Of a stretch of DNA of 64,000 nt, positions 44,437 to 54,039 are shown in pieces. The first letter of the stretch is position 1. The number at the start of each line of letters is the position of its first letter. Made by a program: the position numbers and the translations under genes. Source of the stretch: Corynebacterium sp. (GTDB taxonomy: Bacteria; Actinomycetota; Actinomycetes; Mycobacteriales; Mycobacteriaceae); the NCBI GenBank assembly GCA_030530985.1, contig JAUMTX010000004.1:1-64000 (forward strand). Reading direction: 5' to 3'. The notes under the pieces are model-generated. The model did no database searches and had not been told where the DNA came from. It saw only the letters and a list, made by a program, of their open reading frames with translations.

Positions 44437-45543
44437 ATGCGTACTCCGCTTAGTTCTCGTCTACCCGGTTTCCCTTGGGATTCCTTGGCCAATGCCCGCG
44501 CAAAGGCCCAGTCCCATCCAGGTGGGCTTGTGAACCTTTCTGTCGGTACGCCTGTCGACGACGTCGCGCCTTCCATCCAAGAGGCTCTTGCCGCAGCTGC
44601 CCATGTTCCTGGTTACCCAACCACTGTGGGCACCACTGAGCTTCGCCAGTCCATTGTTGACGCACTCGCACGCCGATACAATATGACGGGTTTGGATTTG
44701 GACAGCGTTTTGCCAGTAATTGGCACCAAGGAGGCTATCGCCTACCTTCCATTCCTCCTGGGTGTGGACGCCAACTGTTCTTTGGTTATTCCAGAGGTGG
44801 CCTACCCAACCTATGAGGTTGCCGGTCTGGTTTCTGGTGCACGCATCATTAGGGCTGATTCTCTGCTTCAGCTTGGGCCTGAAAGCCCAACAATGATGTT
44901 TATTAACTCTCCTGGTAACCCAACCGGCAAGGTTTTGGGCATTGATCACCTGCGCAAGGTGGTTGGCTGGGCTCGTGAGCGCAATGTTATTTTGTGCTCC
45001 GATGAGTGCTATCTCGGCTTGAACTGGGAAGAGGAAGAGGCACTGTCCATTCTTGACCCACGTGTGTGCGATGGCGACCATACGAATCTTCTTGCCATCC
45101 ACTCCTTGTCCAAGACCTCCAATATGGCTGGCTACCGTGCCGGTTATCTCGCTGGTGATAAGCAGCTTATTGCTGAGCTGCTTGAGGCCCGTAAGCACAC
45201 TGGTCTGATGGTCCCTGGTCCTATCCAGGAGGCCATGGTTACCGCTTTGAAGGATGATGAGCAGGAAAAGCGCCAGTATGACATTTATGAGGCCCGCCGC
45301 AAGAAGCTACTCCCTGCTGTTGTCGCAGCCGGTTTTACTGTGGATGAGTCTGCCGCAGGCCTGTATTTGTGGGTAACTCGCGGTGAAGATTGCCGTGCAA
45401 CTGTGGATTGGTTCGCCGAGCGCGGTATTCTTGTCGCTCCAGGCGAGTTCTATGGCCCTAAGGGGCAGCAGCATGTGCGTATTGCACTCACTGCACCGGA
45501 TGAGCGTATCGACGCTGCCGTAGAGCGTCTCAGCGCCAATTAA
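44437..45543 (+). CDS. dapC: Succinyldiaminopimelate transaminase
   Basis: The 368-residue PLP enzyme is of aminotransferase fold type I. The PLP lysine is in HSLSKTSNMAGYRAGY (Lys about 227), INSPGNPTGKVL contacts the phosphate and NPTG loop, and CSDECYLGLNW is a conserved Asp/Tyr block. It converts N-succinyl-2-amino-6-ketopimelate to N-succinyl-LL-diaminopimelate in the succinylase branch of lysine synthesis. Position next to fdxA and near dapD and dapE supports this over other class I transaminases. A GGAAGG ribosome binding site precedes the ATG. Confidence 0.92.
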   Translation: MRTPLSSRLPGFPWDSLANARAKAQSHPGGLVNLSVGTPVDDVAPSIQEALAAAAHVPGYPTTVGTTELRQSIVDALARRYNMTGLDLDSVLPVIGTKEAIAYLPFLLGVDANCSLVIPEVAYPTYEVAGLVSGARIIRADSLLQLGPESPTMMFINSPGNPTGKVLGIDHLRKVVGWARERNVILCSDECYLGLNWEEEEALSILDPRVCDGDHTNLLAIHSLSKTSNMAGYRAGYLAGDKQLIAELLEARKHTGLMVPGPIQEAMVTALKDDEQEKRQYDIYEARRKKLLPAVVAAGFTVDESAAGLYLWVTRGEDCRATVDWFAERGILVAPGEFYGPKGQQHVRIALTAPDERIDAAVERLSAN

Positions 45544-45571
45544 TACGAGCAGATAAAGGAAACTATCGCCA

Positions 45572-46042
45572 ATGTGGCAGTTTATTAAGTTCGGCATTGT
45601 TGGTGGCTCGGGCACCATCGTCAATATGGCGGTTACCATTCTCTACACCATGCTGTTGAGCGCGGTTACTGGCCATGGTCCACATTCACCATTTTTCTTC
45701 TTTGAGTGGTACCACGTGATTATGGTCTTGGCCTTTGTCACTGCTAATACGTGGAACTACCAGCTCAACCGCATGTGGACTTTCAGTGCTGAGGAGCGTC
45801 GCGGTTGGTGGGCACAGTTCTTCCCATTCTTGGCCACGGGTGTTTTTGCCTTCATTGTGAGCCTGATTGTGACTACTCTGTTGCTCAGTGACTGGTCCCC
45901 AATTCAGCTCTCCCGTGAGATTTTCGATGATACGAGCGTTGTGCGTACTGGCTTCTACTGGGCCAATGCAATTTCCATCATTGTTGCTTTGCCAGTGAAC
46001 TTCATCGTGAATAAGCTATGGACTTTCCGTAAAACAGCCTAA
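45572..46042 (+). CDS. GtrA-family membrane protein
   Basis: The 156-residue protein has four hydrophobic helices and the GtrA start WQFIKFGIVGGSGTIVNMAV, FVTANTWNYQLNRMWTF and the end NFIVNKLWTF. GtrA proteins are thought to flip or help flip lipid-linked sugars in cell-wall polysaccharide synthesis. It is close behind dapC (28 bases) and is followed by a strong terminator. The specific sugar is unknown. Confidence 0.9.
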   Translation: MWQFIKFGIVGGSGTIVNMAVTILYTMLLSAVTGHGPHSPFFFFEWYHVIMVLAFVTANTWNYQLNRMWTFSAEERRGWWAQFFPFLATGVFAFIVSLIVTTLLLSDWSPIQLSREIFDDTSVVRTGFYWANAISIIVALPVNFIVNKLWTFRKTA

Positions 46043-46047
46043 AGACC

Positions 46048-46089
46048 AAAAAGGTGGGGCTTACTCGAAAGAGTAAGCCCCACCTTTTT
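46048..46089. terminator. Strong bidirectional terminator between GtrA gene and dapD
   Basis: A perfect 19-base-pair hairpin (AAAAAGGTGGGGCTTACTC and its complement) around a GAAA loop, ending in TTTTT on both strands. Confidence 0.95.
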
Positions 46090-46112
46090 ATGTGAGTACT
46101 GGTTTATTCAGT

Positions 46113-47078
46113 TTAGTTCTTGTGCAGCTGGTCGTTGAGCTCCACCTTGGAGGTGCCCCAACCAGTGGCCTCAATGGCGCCGGTGAGGGAGTTACGGCGG
46201 AAGAGGATATTGGAGCGACCAGAAAGCTCCACAGCCTTGATGGTGTCGCCATCATTGAGGCTAACCTGCTCGGCTACGGTACCGCGAACAATAACCTTGG
46301 AGCCTGCGGTCACATAGAGACCAGCCTCAAGGACGCAGTCATCGCCCAAGGCGATACCAAGACCGGAGTTAGCACCAAGCAAGCAACGCTCACCCATGGA
46401 GATAACCTGCTTGCCACCGCCGGAGAGGGTGCCCATGATGGAGGCGCCGCCACCAACGTCAGAACCGTCGCCAACAACGACGCCGGCAGAGATACGGCCT
46501 TCAACCATGGAGGTGCCCAGGGTACCTGCATTAAAGTTGCAGAAGCCCTCATGCATAACGGTGGTGCCAGGGGAGAGGTGTGCACCAAGGCGTACACGGT
46601 CAGCGTCACCAATACGAACACCGGCAGGAACTACATAGTCCACCATGCGTGGGAACTTGTCCACGGAGTATACGGTGACTGGGCCACGGGCCATGAGCTT
46701 GCCACGGGTCTCTTCGAAGTTTTCTGGGGAGCATGGGCCAAAGTTGGTCCATACAACATTATTAAGAAGACCGAAGATACCGTCGAGATTCTGGCCGTGT
46801 GGGCGAACCAGGCAGTGGGAGAGAAGATGCAGACGCAGGTATGCGTCAAAGGCATCGGCTGGGGCCTGGGAGAGGTCAGCGATGGTGGTGGTGATTTCTA
46901 CACGACGAACACCACGGTCAGCATCGACAGAGACCTCGGCGCCAATGGTGGTGCCGGACTCAGCAATGCTGCCAGCATCCTTGAGCTCTGGGCGTGGGAA
47001 CCACGCGTCAAGAACCGCGCCATCAGTAGTGATAGTCGCAATACCAGTTGCACTTGCGGAATTATTGGTAAAAGCCAT
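46113..47078 (-). CDS. dapD: Tetrahydrodipicolinate N-succinyltransferase (actinobacterial type)
   Basis: The 321-residue protein is the long actinobacterial DapD. The middle and C-terminal region has left-handed beta-helix hexapeptide repeats ([40 protein letters not shown]). It adds succinyl from succinyl-CoA to tetrahydrodipicolinate. A flexible N-terminal domain of about 100 residues ([14 protein letters not shown]) is typical. Convergent with the dapC-GtrA operon and downstream of two amino-acid permeases on the same strand. Confidence 0.94.
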   Translation of the reverse strand: MAFTNNSASATGIATITTDGAVLDAWFPRPELKDAGSIAESGTTIGAEVSVDADRGVRRVEITTTIADLSQAPADAFDAYLRLHLLSHCLVRPHGQNLDGIFGLLNNVVWTNFGPCSPENFEETRGKLMARGPVTVYSVDKFPRMVDYVVPAGVRIGDADRVRLGAHLSPGTTVMHEGFCNFNAGTLGTSMVEGRISAGVVVGDGSDVGGGASIMGTLSGGGKQVISMGERCLLGANSGLGIALGDDCVLEAGLYVTAGSKVIVRGTVAEQVSLNDGDTIKAVELSGRSNILFRRNSLTGAIEATGWGTSKVELNDQLHKN

Positions 47079-47092
47079 AGTTACACCCTACC

Positions 47093-48511
47093 TTATTGCT
47101 TGTTCGTAGTCGAGGAATTTATGGCCTTGCGGGCGGCATTTTTCTTCTCTACCACGAAGGATACGGCGATGAGGATGGCACTGATGACTGTAATGGCAAT
47201 GATTTGCATTCGGGAGGCATCGTCGAAAAGCATAATGCCACCAATACCGAAGAGGAGAATCAGCACAATCCACGGAAGAACAGGGTAGCCCCACATCTTG
47301 ACCAAGAGCGGACCTTGCTTTTCCAATTCGCGGCGCATGCGGATTTCAGAAAGAACAATGAGAATCCAAATGACAAGAATACAGCCACCAACAGCATTCA
47401 TGAGGAAGGTGAGGAGTCCTGGCGGATTCCAATACTGCAGGCCAATGGACACAAATGCGAAGAAAAGCGAAACCCACACAGCGCGGTTTGGAATTCCACG
47501 ACTATCAATATTGCCCAAGATGCGTGGGGCATTGCCCGCACGGCTCATAGCAAAGAGCAGACGGGAAGTGGAGTAGAGCTGCGCGTTAAATGCGGAGAGA
47601 AGGGCAACAACAATAACAATTTCCATCATGCCAGCAACAGCAGGAATATTCGCCATGGCAAGAATCTGGGTGAATGGGGATTCAGCAGCGTTCTTTGCTT
47701 GGCCCATGGAGGAATATGGAAGAAGCAGGCAGATGAGCAGAACAGAGCCCAGGTAGAAGAAGAGGATACGCCACAGAATTGCGCGAACAGATACGCGGAT
47801 GGATTCACGTGGTTCCTCTGCTTCAGCAGCAGCAATGGTGATTACTTCCAGGCCAACGAAGGCAATAATAACCACGAGAAGGGCAGAAATAATGCCACCA
47901 ATACCATTAGGGGCAAAGCCTACCTCGGTGAAGTTTTCCAAGCCGACAAAGCGGGTACCTGGCAGTACACCCAACCACAGAAGGGTAGCAACCACAATAA
48001 AGACAACAATGACTGCAATCTTGAGGAATGCGAACCAGAATTCAAATTCGCCGAATCCACGCACGGCAATCAAGTTAATTACGGTGAATACGAGCACACA
48101 GACCAAAGCAGGAATCCATGGTGGGACACCAAACCACTGGTGCATAATCGCGGAGGCGCCGGTAATTTCCACGCCCATGGACATGACGAACATGAACCAG
48201 TAGACCCAGCCAATGGTGAAACCTGCCCAATGGCCCAGCGCCTTTTCTGCATAGACAGCAAAGGAGCCAGTGCTTGGGGAGGCCGCAGCCATTTCACCCA
48301 GCATCTGCATTACGCAGACAACAATAAAGCCAGCGAAGATATAAGCAAGAAGTACAGCAGGGCCTGCGGCTTGGATGCCGACACCGGTGCCAAGGAAGAG
48401 ACCAGCACCAATGGTTGAGCCCAGACCCATCATGGTTAGGTGACGGGTCTTTAGTGAAGAACCTAGGGAACCTTCCGATGAAGGTGCCGTGGAAGCATTG
48501 TTATTTTCCAT
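47093..48511 (-). CDS. Amino-acid permease, APC superfamily (first of tandem pair)
   Basis: The 472-residue protein has about 12 membrane helices and the amino-acid permease signature [23 protein letters not shown] near residue 30-55 and a [20 protein letters not shown] block. It is about 60% identical by eye to the adjacent permease. The GABA/AroP/proline-specific subgroup is likely, since C. glutamicum aroP occupies this place between dapD and dapE. The ATG at 48511 is preferred to an upstream one inside a terminator hairpin. It ends 14 bases before dapD. Confidence 0.88.
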   Translation of the reverse strand: MENNNASTAPSSEGSLGSSLKTRHLTMMGLGSTIGAGLFLGTGVGIQAAGPAVLLAYIFAGFIVVCVMQMLGEMAAASPSTGSFAVYAEKALGHWAGFTIGWVYWFMFVMSMGVEITGASAIMHQWFGVPPWIPALVCVLVFTVINLIAVRGFGEFEFWFAFLKIAVIVVFIVVATLLWLGVLPGTRFVGLENFTEVGFAPNGIGGIISALLVVIIAFVGLEVITIAAAEAEEPRESIRVSVRAILWRILFFYLGSVLLICLLLPYSSMGQAKNAAESPFTQILAMANIPAVAGMMEIVIVVALLSAFNAQLYSTSRLLFAMSRAGNAPRILGNIDSRGIPNRAVWVSLFFAFVSIGLQYWNPPGLLTFLMNAVGGCILVIWILIVLSEIRMRRELEKQGPLLVKMWGYPVLPWIVLILLFGIGGIMLFDDASRMQIIAITVISAILIAVSFVVEKKNAARKAINSSTTNKQ

Positions 48512-48542
48512 GCCGATTATCGTACTACTCTGTGGCATGCCA

Positions 48543-48581
48543 TAAAAATACCCCTTCATTATCTAAATGAAGGGGTAAAAA
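48543..48581. terminator. Terminator between the two permease genes
   Basis: TACCCCTTCATT, a five-base loop and AATGAAGGGGTA form a 12-base-pair stem followed by ATTTTTATG on the minus strand, ending transcription of the upstream permease. Confidence 0.9.
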
Positions 48582-48606
48582 CTTCGAGGTCAGCGAAGTG
48601 CTAAAA

Positions 48607-50010
48607 CTATGCGCCGCGCTTGGAGAGCTTCTGCTTATCCTTGAATGCCTTAGTGATAAAGGACAGAACGAGAAGCACAACAGTAATGACAGCCACAGCA
48701 ATAACCTGGTCGCGGGAACCTGGGTCGGTGAGCATGAGAACACCGAGGCCAATGATGCCAATCAGGGTGACCCATGGGAGCCATGGGTAGCCCCACATGC
48801 GGACGGTCAGTTCGCCAGCAGCCTCATAGTGCTTGCGCATCTTAAGCTGGGAGGCACAAATCATGGCCCAGATAACGAGCAAGCAGCCACCAACAGCGTT
48901 CATGAGGAAGGTCAGCAGGCCTGCTGGGTTCCAGTACTGAAGCGCCACGGAGACGAAGGCGAAGAAGAGGGAGACGAAAACAGAGTTGATTGGAACACCC
49001 TGGCTATTGGTCTTACGGACCCAACGTGGGGCATCGCCACGCATTGCCAGAGAGTGAGCAAAACGGGAAGTAGCGTAGAGCTGGGCGTTGAATGCAGAGA
49101 GAAGCGCAATAACAATAACGGCTTCCATAATGCCCACAATGCCAGGAATATTAGCCATACCCAGAATGATGGTGAATGGGGATTCAGCGGCGCTGGAGGC
49201 ACGGCCCATGGTGGCATAAGGCAGTAGCAGGCAGATCAGGATGACGGAACCCAGGTAGAAGAGGGAAATACGCCACAAAACGCTGCGGACAGCAACCTTA
49301 ATTGCCTGACGTGGGTTTTCGGACTCAGCGGCAGCAATGGTCACAATCTCAATACCACCGAAGGCGAAGGCCACAGCCAAAAGACCAGCGGCAATACCGC
49401 CAATGCCATTAGGGGCAAAACCGGACTCGCGGATATGGCTGAAACCAACTGCTTCGTGGCCAGGCAGTACGCCGAAGACCAGGAGTAGACCGATAACAAG
49501 GAAGATGGTGATAACTGCGACCTTGACGAATGCGAACCAGAATTCAAATTCACCGAAGCCACGAACAGCGGCCAGGTTCACAATCGTGAAGAAGATTACG
49601 CAGATCAAAGCTGGGATCCATGGGTCCCAACCAAGCCAGCCGTGAATGAAGGCGGCGGCACCGGTCATTTCCACACCCATAACCATGATGAGCATGAACC
49701 AGTACATCCAACCAAGCGTGAAGCCAGCCCAGTGGCCAAATGCACGCTCAGCATATTGGGAGAAGGAGCCAGAATCTGGTTCTGCTGCTGCCATCTCACC
49801 GAGCATCTGCATAACGCAGACGACCAAGAAGCCGGCAATGACATAGGCCAGCAAAACAGCAGGACCTGCTGCCTTAATGCCAACGCCAGTGCCGAGGAAG
49901 AGGCCTGCACCAATAGCAGAACCCAAACCCATCATGGTCAAGTGGCGCGGCTTGAGTCCCACGCCTAGGTTGCTTCCGGATTCAGTTCCGGTCAAATTTT
50001 CTGCACTCAT
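48607..50010 (-). CDS. Amino-acid permease, APC superfamily (second of tandem pair)
   Basis: The 467-residue protein has 12 helices, signature [20 protein letters not shown] and [20 protein letters not shown]. It is very similar to the downstream permease along its length, so the two arose by tandem duplication. Each has its own promoter and the hairpin between them separates transcripts. It is divergent from dapE with 48 bases between starts, which is the position of aromatic amino-acid permease aroP in C. glutamicum. Confidence 0.88.
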   Translation of the reverse strand: MSAENLTGTESGSNLGVGLKPRHLTMMGLGSAIGAGLFLGTGVGIKAAGPAVLLAYVIAGFLVVCVMQMLGEMAAAEPDSGSFSQYAERAFGHWAGFTLGWMYWFMLIMVMGVEMTGAAAFIHGWLGWDPWIPALICVIFFTIVNLAAVRGFGEFEFWFAFVKVAVITIFLVIGLLLVFGVLPGHEAVGFSHIRESGFAPNGIGGIAAGLLAVAFAFGGIEIVTIAAAESENPRQAIKVAVRSVLWRISLFYLGSVILICLLLPYATMGRASSAAESPFTIILGMANIPGIVGIMEAVIVIALLSAFNAQLYATSRFAHSLAMRGDAPRWVRKTNSQGVPINSVFVSLFFAFVSVALQYWNPAGLLTFLMNAVGGCLLVIWAMICASQLKMRKHYEAAGELTVRMWGYPWLPWVTLIGIIGLGVLMLTDPGSRDQVIAVAVITVVLLVLSFITKAFKDKQKLSKRGA

Positions 50011-50058
50011 GGGGAATATAATACCTGTCAGTCTCTTAAAAAAGGTAGTCTTAATTAC

Positions 50059-51141
50059 ATGACTTCTCTCAACTTGCTCGAAGATCCTATTCAGCTAACC
50101 CAAGACTTGGTCGATATTCCCAGCCCATCGCATGAAGAGACCGCAATTGCAGATGCGATTGAGGCCGCGCTGCGCGAGCAGGTTGAGGGCGTTGAGATTC
50201 ACCGTTTTAAAAATAATGTGATTGCTCGTACCAACTATGGCCACCCAACTCGTGTGATTCTTGCCGGCCATATTGACACTGTCCCAATTGCTGATAATGT
50301 GCCATCCACTCGTGCTGATGGTCTTATTTGGGGTTGCGGTTCTGTGGATATGAAGAGTGGTGACGCAGTATTCCTTCACCTCTTTGCTTCCATGGTGAAG
50401 GAGGGCACTCTGGGCCGCGATGTAACTCTCATCTGCTACGAGGGTGAAGAAGTAGCCTCGAAATATAATGGCTTGGGCCAAATTGCAGCTGAGCATCCAG
50501 AGTGGCTCGAGGGCGATTTGGCTATTTTGGGTGAGCCTTCTGGTGCTGTCATTGAGGCCGGCTGTCAGGGCACTATTCGCCTCAAGGTAATGGGCCACGG
50601 CACCCGCGCCCACAGTGCGCGCTCCTGGCTTGGCTCCAATGCCATGCACGCCTTGGCCCCTGTAATTAGCAATATTGCCAACTATGAGGCGAAGAAGGTG
50701 CTTATCGACGGCTGCGAGTACCGTGAGGGCCTCAATATTGTCCGCATGGAGTGTGGTGTTGCCAATAACACCATTCCTGATGAGGCATGGTTCTTTGTTA
50801 ATTACCGCTTTGCCCCAGACAAGACTGTCGACGAAGCAATGGCACACATGCTGGAAGTCATGGATCTTCCAGAGAATGTCACCTATGAGGTTGATGATGC
50901 TGTTCCTGGTGCTCTACCTGGTTTGGCGGAGCCAGCCGCAGCTGAGTTGGTGAAGGCCAGTGGTGGTGAGTTCCGTGCCAAGTTTGGTTGGACCGATGTG
51001 GCACGATTTGCCGAGCTAGGACTACCTGCCGTGAACTTTGGCCCGGGTGATCCAAGCTTCTGCCATAAGAAGGATGAGCAGTGTGCTGAGTGGATGATCA
51101 CCCAAGTATCTGACATTTTGCGTCAGTACCTACTAAACTAG
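50059..51141 (+). CDS. dapE: Succinyl-diaminopimelate desuccinylase
   Basis: The 360-residue M20-family zinc peptidase-like enzyme has the conserved [12 protein letters not shown] (His and Asp metal ligands), [18 protein letters not shown], and [15 protein letters not shown] (catalytic Glu-Glu). A late [20 protein letters not shown] is typical. It removes succinate from N-succinyl-LL-diaminopimelate. Downstream genes on the same strand follow at 5 bases and with overlap, so it leads an operon. Confidence 0.95.
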   Translation: MTSLNLLEDPIQLTQDLVDIPSPSHEETAIADAIEAALREQVEGVEIHRFKNNVIARTNYGHPTRVILAGHIDTVPIADNVPSTRADGLIWGCGSVDMKSGDAVFLHLFASMVKEGTLGRDVTLICYEGEEVASKYNGLGQIAAEHPEWLEGDLAILGEPSGAVIEAGCQGTIRLKVMGHGTRAHSARSWLGSNAMHALAPVISNIANYEAKKVLIDGCEYREGLNIVRMECGVANNTIPDEAWFFVNYRFAPDKTVDEAMAHMLEVMDLPENVTYEVDDAVPGALPGLAEPAAAELVKASGGEFRAKFGWTDVARFAELGLPAVNFGPGDPSFCHKKDEQCAEWMITQVSDILRQYLLN

Positions 51142-51146
51142 TCCCC

Positions 51147-51473
51147 ATGTCTTGGATCTTCTTATTTATCGTCCTGCTCATCTGTGCTGCGATCTTCGTC
51201 TTTGTGTTCTCCAAAATTTTTGGTCGTGGTGAAGAGCTGCAGCCATTGGATAATGGTGTTGTTCGCGCAGATAACCAGCAGGCCGTAGAAGAAGGCAATG
51301 TTGATGATATTCGCTTCGAGGTCGTGCTTCGTGGCTACCGCCAGGATCAGGTGGATGCGGTCATCGACCAGCTCGTAGCTGAAAATAAGCGTCTTCGTGG
51401 CATTGAGGTTGAGCCAACCGCCACTGTTGACGAACCAAAGGAAGAGGAAGAGAAGGGCGCACATGCTCTCTGA
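51147..51473 (+). CDS. DivIVA domain membrane-anchored protein
   Basis: The 108-residue protein starts with a single membrane helix (FLFIVLLICAAIFVFVFSKI) and has a DivIVA-type segment IRFEVVLRGYRQDQVDAVID, followed by an acidic tail. DivIVA/Wag31 organises polar growth in corynebacteria; this small relative has only the short lipid/membrane-binding motif and no long coiled coil. It follows dapE after five bases and overlaps the methyltransferase gene by 11 bases. Confidence 0.85.
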   Translation: MSWIFLFIVLLICAAIFVFVFSKIFGRGEELQPLDNGVVRADNQQAVEEGNVDDIRFEVVLRGYRQDQVDAVIDQLVAENKRLRGIEVEPTATVDEPKEEEEKGAHAL

Positions 51474-52341
51474 TGTCTTGAATGTACTGGCCGATCCAAC
51501 GGACGGCAGCGCTCTCGAGGCGCATAATGATGGCGCTATTCTGCGCTCTGCTACCGGCAATAGCTATGTAGTCTCTCCGGATGGCTATGTAGTTTTGGCT
51601 GGCAATGGTGGTCTTCGCTATACCGGCGATGATTACTCCATGATTGCTGCCCGTGAGGTATTCCTCTCCCGTGGCCACTACGCCCCATTTGTAGAGGCTG
51701 TGACCGACGCAGTGGGCGACGCTCTGGATGAGGCTGAGCGCCTGGGCCACACCATTGCTGATAATCCTGTCATCACTGAAATTGGTGCGGGTACCGGCTA
51801 CTACCTATCCCATAATTTGGATTCCATCCAAGGCTCCCGTGGTGTGGGCATTGACGTCTCTGTCCATGCGGCTAAGCACCTCTCCCAGTGCCATCCTCGT
51901 GCTGGTGCTGTGGTCGCGGATGCTTGGGCTCGTCTGCCACTGCTGGATAATTCTGTTGATGCTATTACCGTGGTTTTCTCCCCACGTAACGCGGCAGAGT
52001 TTGCTCGTGTGCTTAAGCCTGGTGGCGAGGTAGTTGTTTTGACTGCTACCCGTGGTCACTTGGCAGAGTTGCGTGAACCACTGGGCATTCTGGACGTGGA
52101 AGAGGGTCGTGTTGAGCGTATGATTGCTCAGGCTGCCAGCCATTTGGAGCCAGTGAAGGACCCAGAATTGGTTGAGTTCAGCATGAACTTGGACCAGCTG
52201 TCCATTGCTGAGCAGATTGGTATGAGCCCATCTGCCCGCCACATCCACCCGGATGTTTTGAACCAACGCATTGCGGCGCTTCCAACTCATATGGAAGTAA
52301 CCGCACGTGCCACACTAACGCGCCTGCGTGTTAAGGCCTAA
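51463..52341 (+). CDS. RlmA-like SAM-dependent RNA methyltransferase
   Basis: The 292-residue protein has a SAM-binding fold: ITEIGAGTGYYLSHNL (motif I), GVGIDVSVHAAKHLS, and FSPRNAAEFARVLKPGGEVV (motif IV to post-motif region). The N-terminal YVVSPDGYVVLAG and YAPFVEAVTDAV blocks resemble the 23S rRNA guanine-N1 methyltransferase RlmA, but the N-terminal zinc finger cysteines of RlmA are absent. The ATG overlaps the DivIVA-domain gene. Substrate is therefore uncertain; rRNA is the best guess. Confidence 0.8.
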   Translation: MLSDVLNVLADPTDGSALEAHNDGAILRSATGNSYVVSPDGYVVLAGNGGLRYTGDDYSMIAAREVFLSRGHYAPFVEAVTDAVGDALDEAERLGHTIADNPVITEIGAGTGYYLSHNLDSIQGSRGVGIDVSVHAAKHLSQCHPRAGAVVADAWARLPLLDNSVDAITVVFSPRNAAEFARVLKPGGEVVVLTATRGHLAELREPLGILDVEEGRVERMIAQAASHLEPVKDPELVEFSMNLDQLSIAEQIGMSPSARHIHPDVLNQRIAALPTHMEVTARATLTRLRVKA

Positions 52342-52375
52342 AGCCTTCACAAACCTCAGCAAAACAATGACGGAG

Positions 52376-52408
52376 ACAAGTAGTCTCCGTCATTTTTTAT
52401 GCCGCTAA
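52376..52408 (+). terminator. Terminator of the dapE operon
   Basis: AATGACGGAGAC, a five-base loop and GTCTCCGTCATT followed by TTTTTT form a strong intrinsic terminator 34 bases after the methyltransferase stop. Confidence 0.94.
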
Positions 52409-52464
52409 CCAGGTATTTTAGAAAATTTTTCAAAAACTTTGCCCAGAGGTATTGTGCTAGTCGT

Positions 52465-52489
52465 TTGTATGAATTAAAGTTACATACAA
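52465..52489. promoter_or_regulatory. Inverted repeat upstream of a small open frame
   Basis: TTGTATG and CATACAA are separated by 11 bases, 57 bases before the start of the small protein gene. Possible operator; no partner regulator is adjacent. Confidence 0.35.
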
Positions 52490-52546
52490 CCCTATTACAA
52501 CGAGTGATAGTAGTGTTGGCTAAGTAACATGGAGGACGACACGATT

Positions 52547-52741
52547 ATGTGTGATAAGTCTAATTTCCGCGATGGTTCGGATAAGCTTCCTGACCTCGTG
52601 GTATTTCAACTAGCAAGTGCTTCTTCTCATCTCGGCGGGTATCTCTATGATGATGAACCCGTCGTACCAAAAAGGCCGCCAATCCCGGTGGAAAACTACC
52701 CGGATGACGACCCTTTGTATATGCCTTTGCCTAATATTTAG
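52547..52741 (+). CDS. Small proline-rich hypothetical protein
   Basis: The 64-residue frame starts MCDKSNFRDGSDKLPDLVV and ends PIPVENYPDDDPLYMPLPNI, a Pro/Asp-rich tail. A GGAGG lies 11 bases before this ATG; an ATG at 52529 would add six residues. Its TAG overlaps the stop codon of the convergent GH32-like gene by two bases. No homologous family is recognised. The composition looks protein-like and the ribosome binding site is good, but there is no other support. Confidence 0.5.
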   Translation: MCDKSNFRDGSDKLPDLVVFQLASASSHLGGYLYDDEPVVPKRPPIPVENYPDDDPLYMPLPNI

Positions 52742-54018
52742 AAAGGCTTTGGTCCGGTTGTTGAGACGTGGTTAACGAAGGCCTCGCCTTCAGTAACCAC
52801 ACGGAAGCCAGTGCATGCACCACCGTCGAAGAATACGCGGGATGCCAGGGTAGTACGCCCACCATTAGCGTAGACTTCGACGGTGGAGCCGTCGGTGATA
52901 ATGCTCAGCTGTTCTGCCACAAATGGTGCGACAGCTGGCTTATCATCTGGGCCGTGGAGGGGGTTCACGGAACGGTCCAAACTAATAGAGCGCGAATCAC
53001 AAATTACTCGGGCACCAATTGTGCCCTTTTCGTCGAGCAATTCCACTGTGATAGAGGCACCTTCACCGATGCCATGGAAGAAGCCAGTCCATAGGTATGC
53101 CTGGGTGGAAAAGCTAATATTCTTAGCCAAGCCGGATGCCGGCACTTGGTAGATAATGCCACCTTCTAGGTGCAGGGCACGTGGAAGGGAGAGACAGTTA
53201 GACCAGTGCTCGGACTCATCAGGAATTGGGCGTGGGTCCTTCATCAAACCGAAAATCATGCAGCCAATGCCGAATCGCGCTGCATCATGGTTCATGCGTG
53301 GGCTAATGAAGTCATGGCCCCAATCCAAGCGTGTAAATGGGGTACGCACGGTGAATCGCGGACCGTCGGTACGGCCCACAATATAGCCGGTGGTGTCACC
53401 CACGGTAGCAATGAGAACATCGAAGCCCTCACGGTCCACTTCGTCCTCAAGGCGAATCATGCGTGGGCTCAACAGGAGCTTATCCAGGTCAATGCCGACT
53501 TCGCCATCAAAGCTCATTGGGCCAACAAATTCCCAATTGATGCAGTCAGTGGAGGCGAAAAGGTCCATGTGTGACTGGTCATTGACGGTGAGCATATACC
53601 AGCCGCCATTTGGGTTGGAATAGACGCAAGGGGAGCGGTGCTTTTCCAAACCTGGCACGAGACCTTGGCGGGTTACTGAATCATCAAGCTGCTCACTATA
53701 GTCACCCCATGTAGGGGAGTAGGGCAGGCTTGCACGCTCGATGCCTTTATCAGTGGTGAAAAAGAGCTGAATTTCCTCACCGCTCCGAACTGCTGCGCCA
53801 CCGTGGCAGTTATCATCCAATACATCATCGCAACTCGTCCACGTATACGGGGTTTGGGCAACCTGGTGGCCCCAACGGAAGCCCTTATTCGGCTCCTCTT
53901 GGTATTCGTAGAAGAGGTGGAAGCTCTTGGACTGCTTATCGTAGAGAACGCCTGCCGGTGAATCGAGCAGGCCGGTGTCAGCAGTGAAGTGCAGTTCAGG
54001 ACGGTGTGGAAAACTCAT
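52738..54018 (-). CDS. GH32-fold protein lacking all catalytic carboxylates (probable pseudoenzyme)
   Basis: The 426-residue protein aligns without gaps at the start with the intact GH32 enzyme of this cluster (RPxxHFTADTG versus RPxxHLTAATG) and shares its C-terminal beta-sandwich. Where the enzyme has NDPNG the sequence is DSPAG (nucleophile Asp to Ser20); where it has RDP it is RSP (Ser129); where it has the WECP acid/base motif it is LLSP (Leu183). All three catalytic acids are therefore replaced, while DEVDxxxxDVLI next to the third site is kept. It starts 21 bases after the acetolactate decarboxylase stop. Likely a sugar-binding or regulatory relative of fructosidases; inability to hydrolyse is inference. 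Confidence 0.85.
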   Translation of the reverse strand: MSFPHRPELHFTADTGLLDSPAGVLYDKQSKSFHLFYEYQEEPNKGFRWGHQVAQTPYTWTSCDDVLDDNCHGGAAVRSGEEIQLFFTTDKGIERASLPYSPTWGDYSEQLDDSVTRQGLVPGLEKHRSPCVYSNPNGGWYMLTVNDQSHMDLFASTDCINWEFVGPMSFDGEVGIDLDKLLLSPRMIRLEDEVDREGFDVLIATVGDTTGYIVGRTDGPRFTVRTPFTRLDWGHDFISPRMNHDAARFGIGCMIFGLMKDPRPIPDESEHWSNCLSLPRALHLEGGIIYQVPASGLAKNISFSTQAYLWTGFFHGIGEGASITVELLDEKGTIGARVICDSRSISLDRSVNPLHGPDDKPAVAPFVAEQLSIITDGSTVEVYANGGRTTLASRVFFDGGACTGFRVVTEGEAFVNHVSTTGPKPF

Positions 54019-54039
54019 AGTGTACTCCTGGTTTAATCC

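Noticed and set aside
48512..48559. N-terminal extension of the first permease
   Set aside because: The upstream ATG lies within the preceding gene's terminator hairpin and adds residues foreign to the family.
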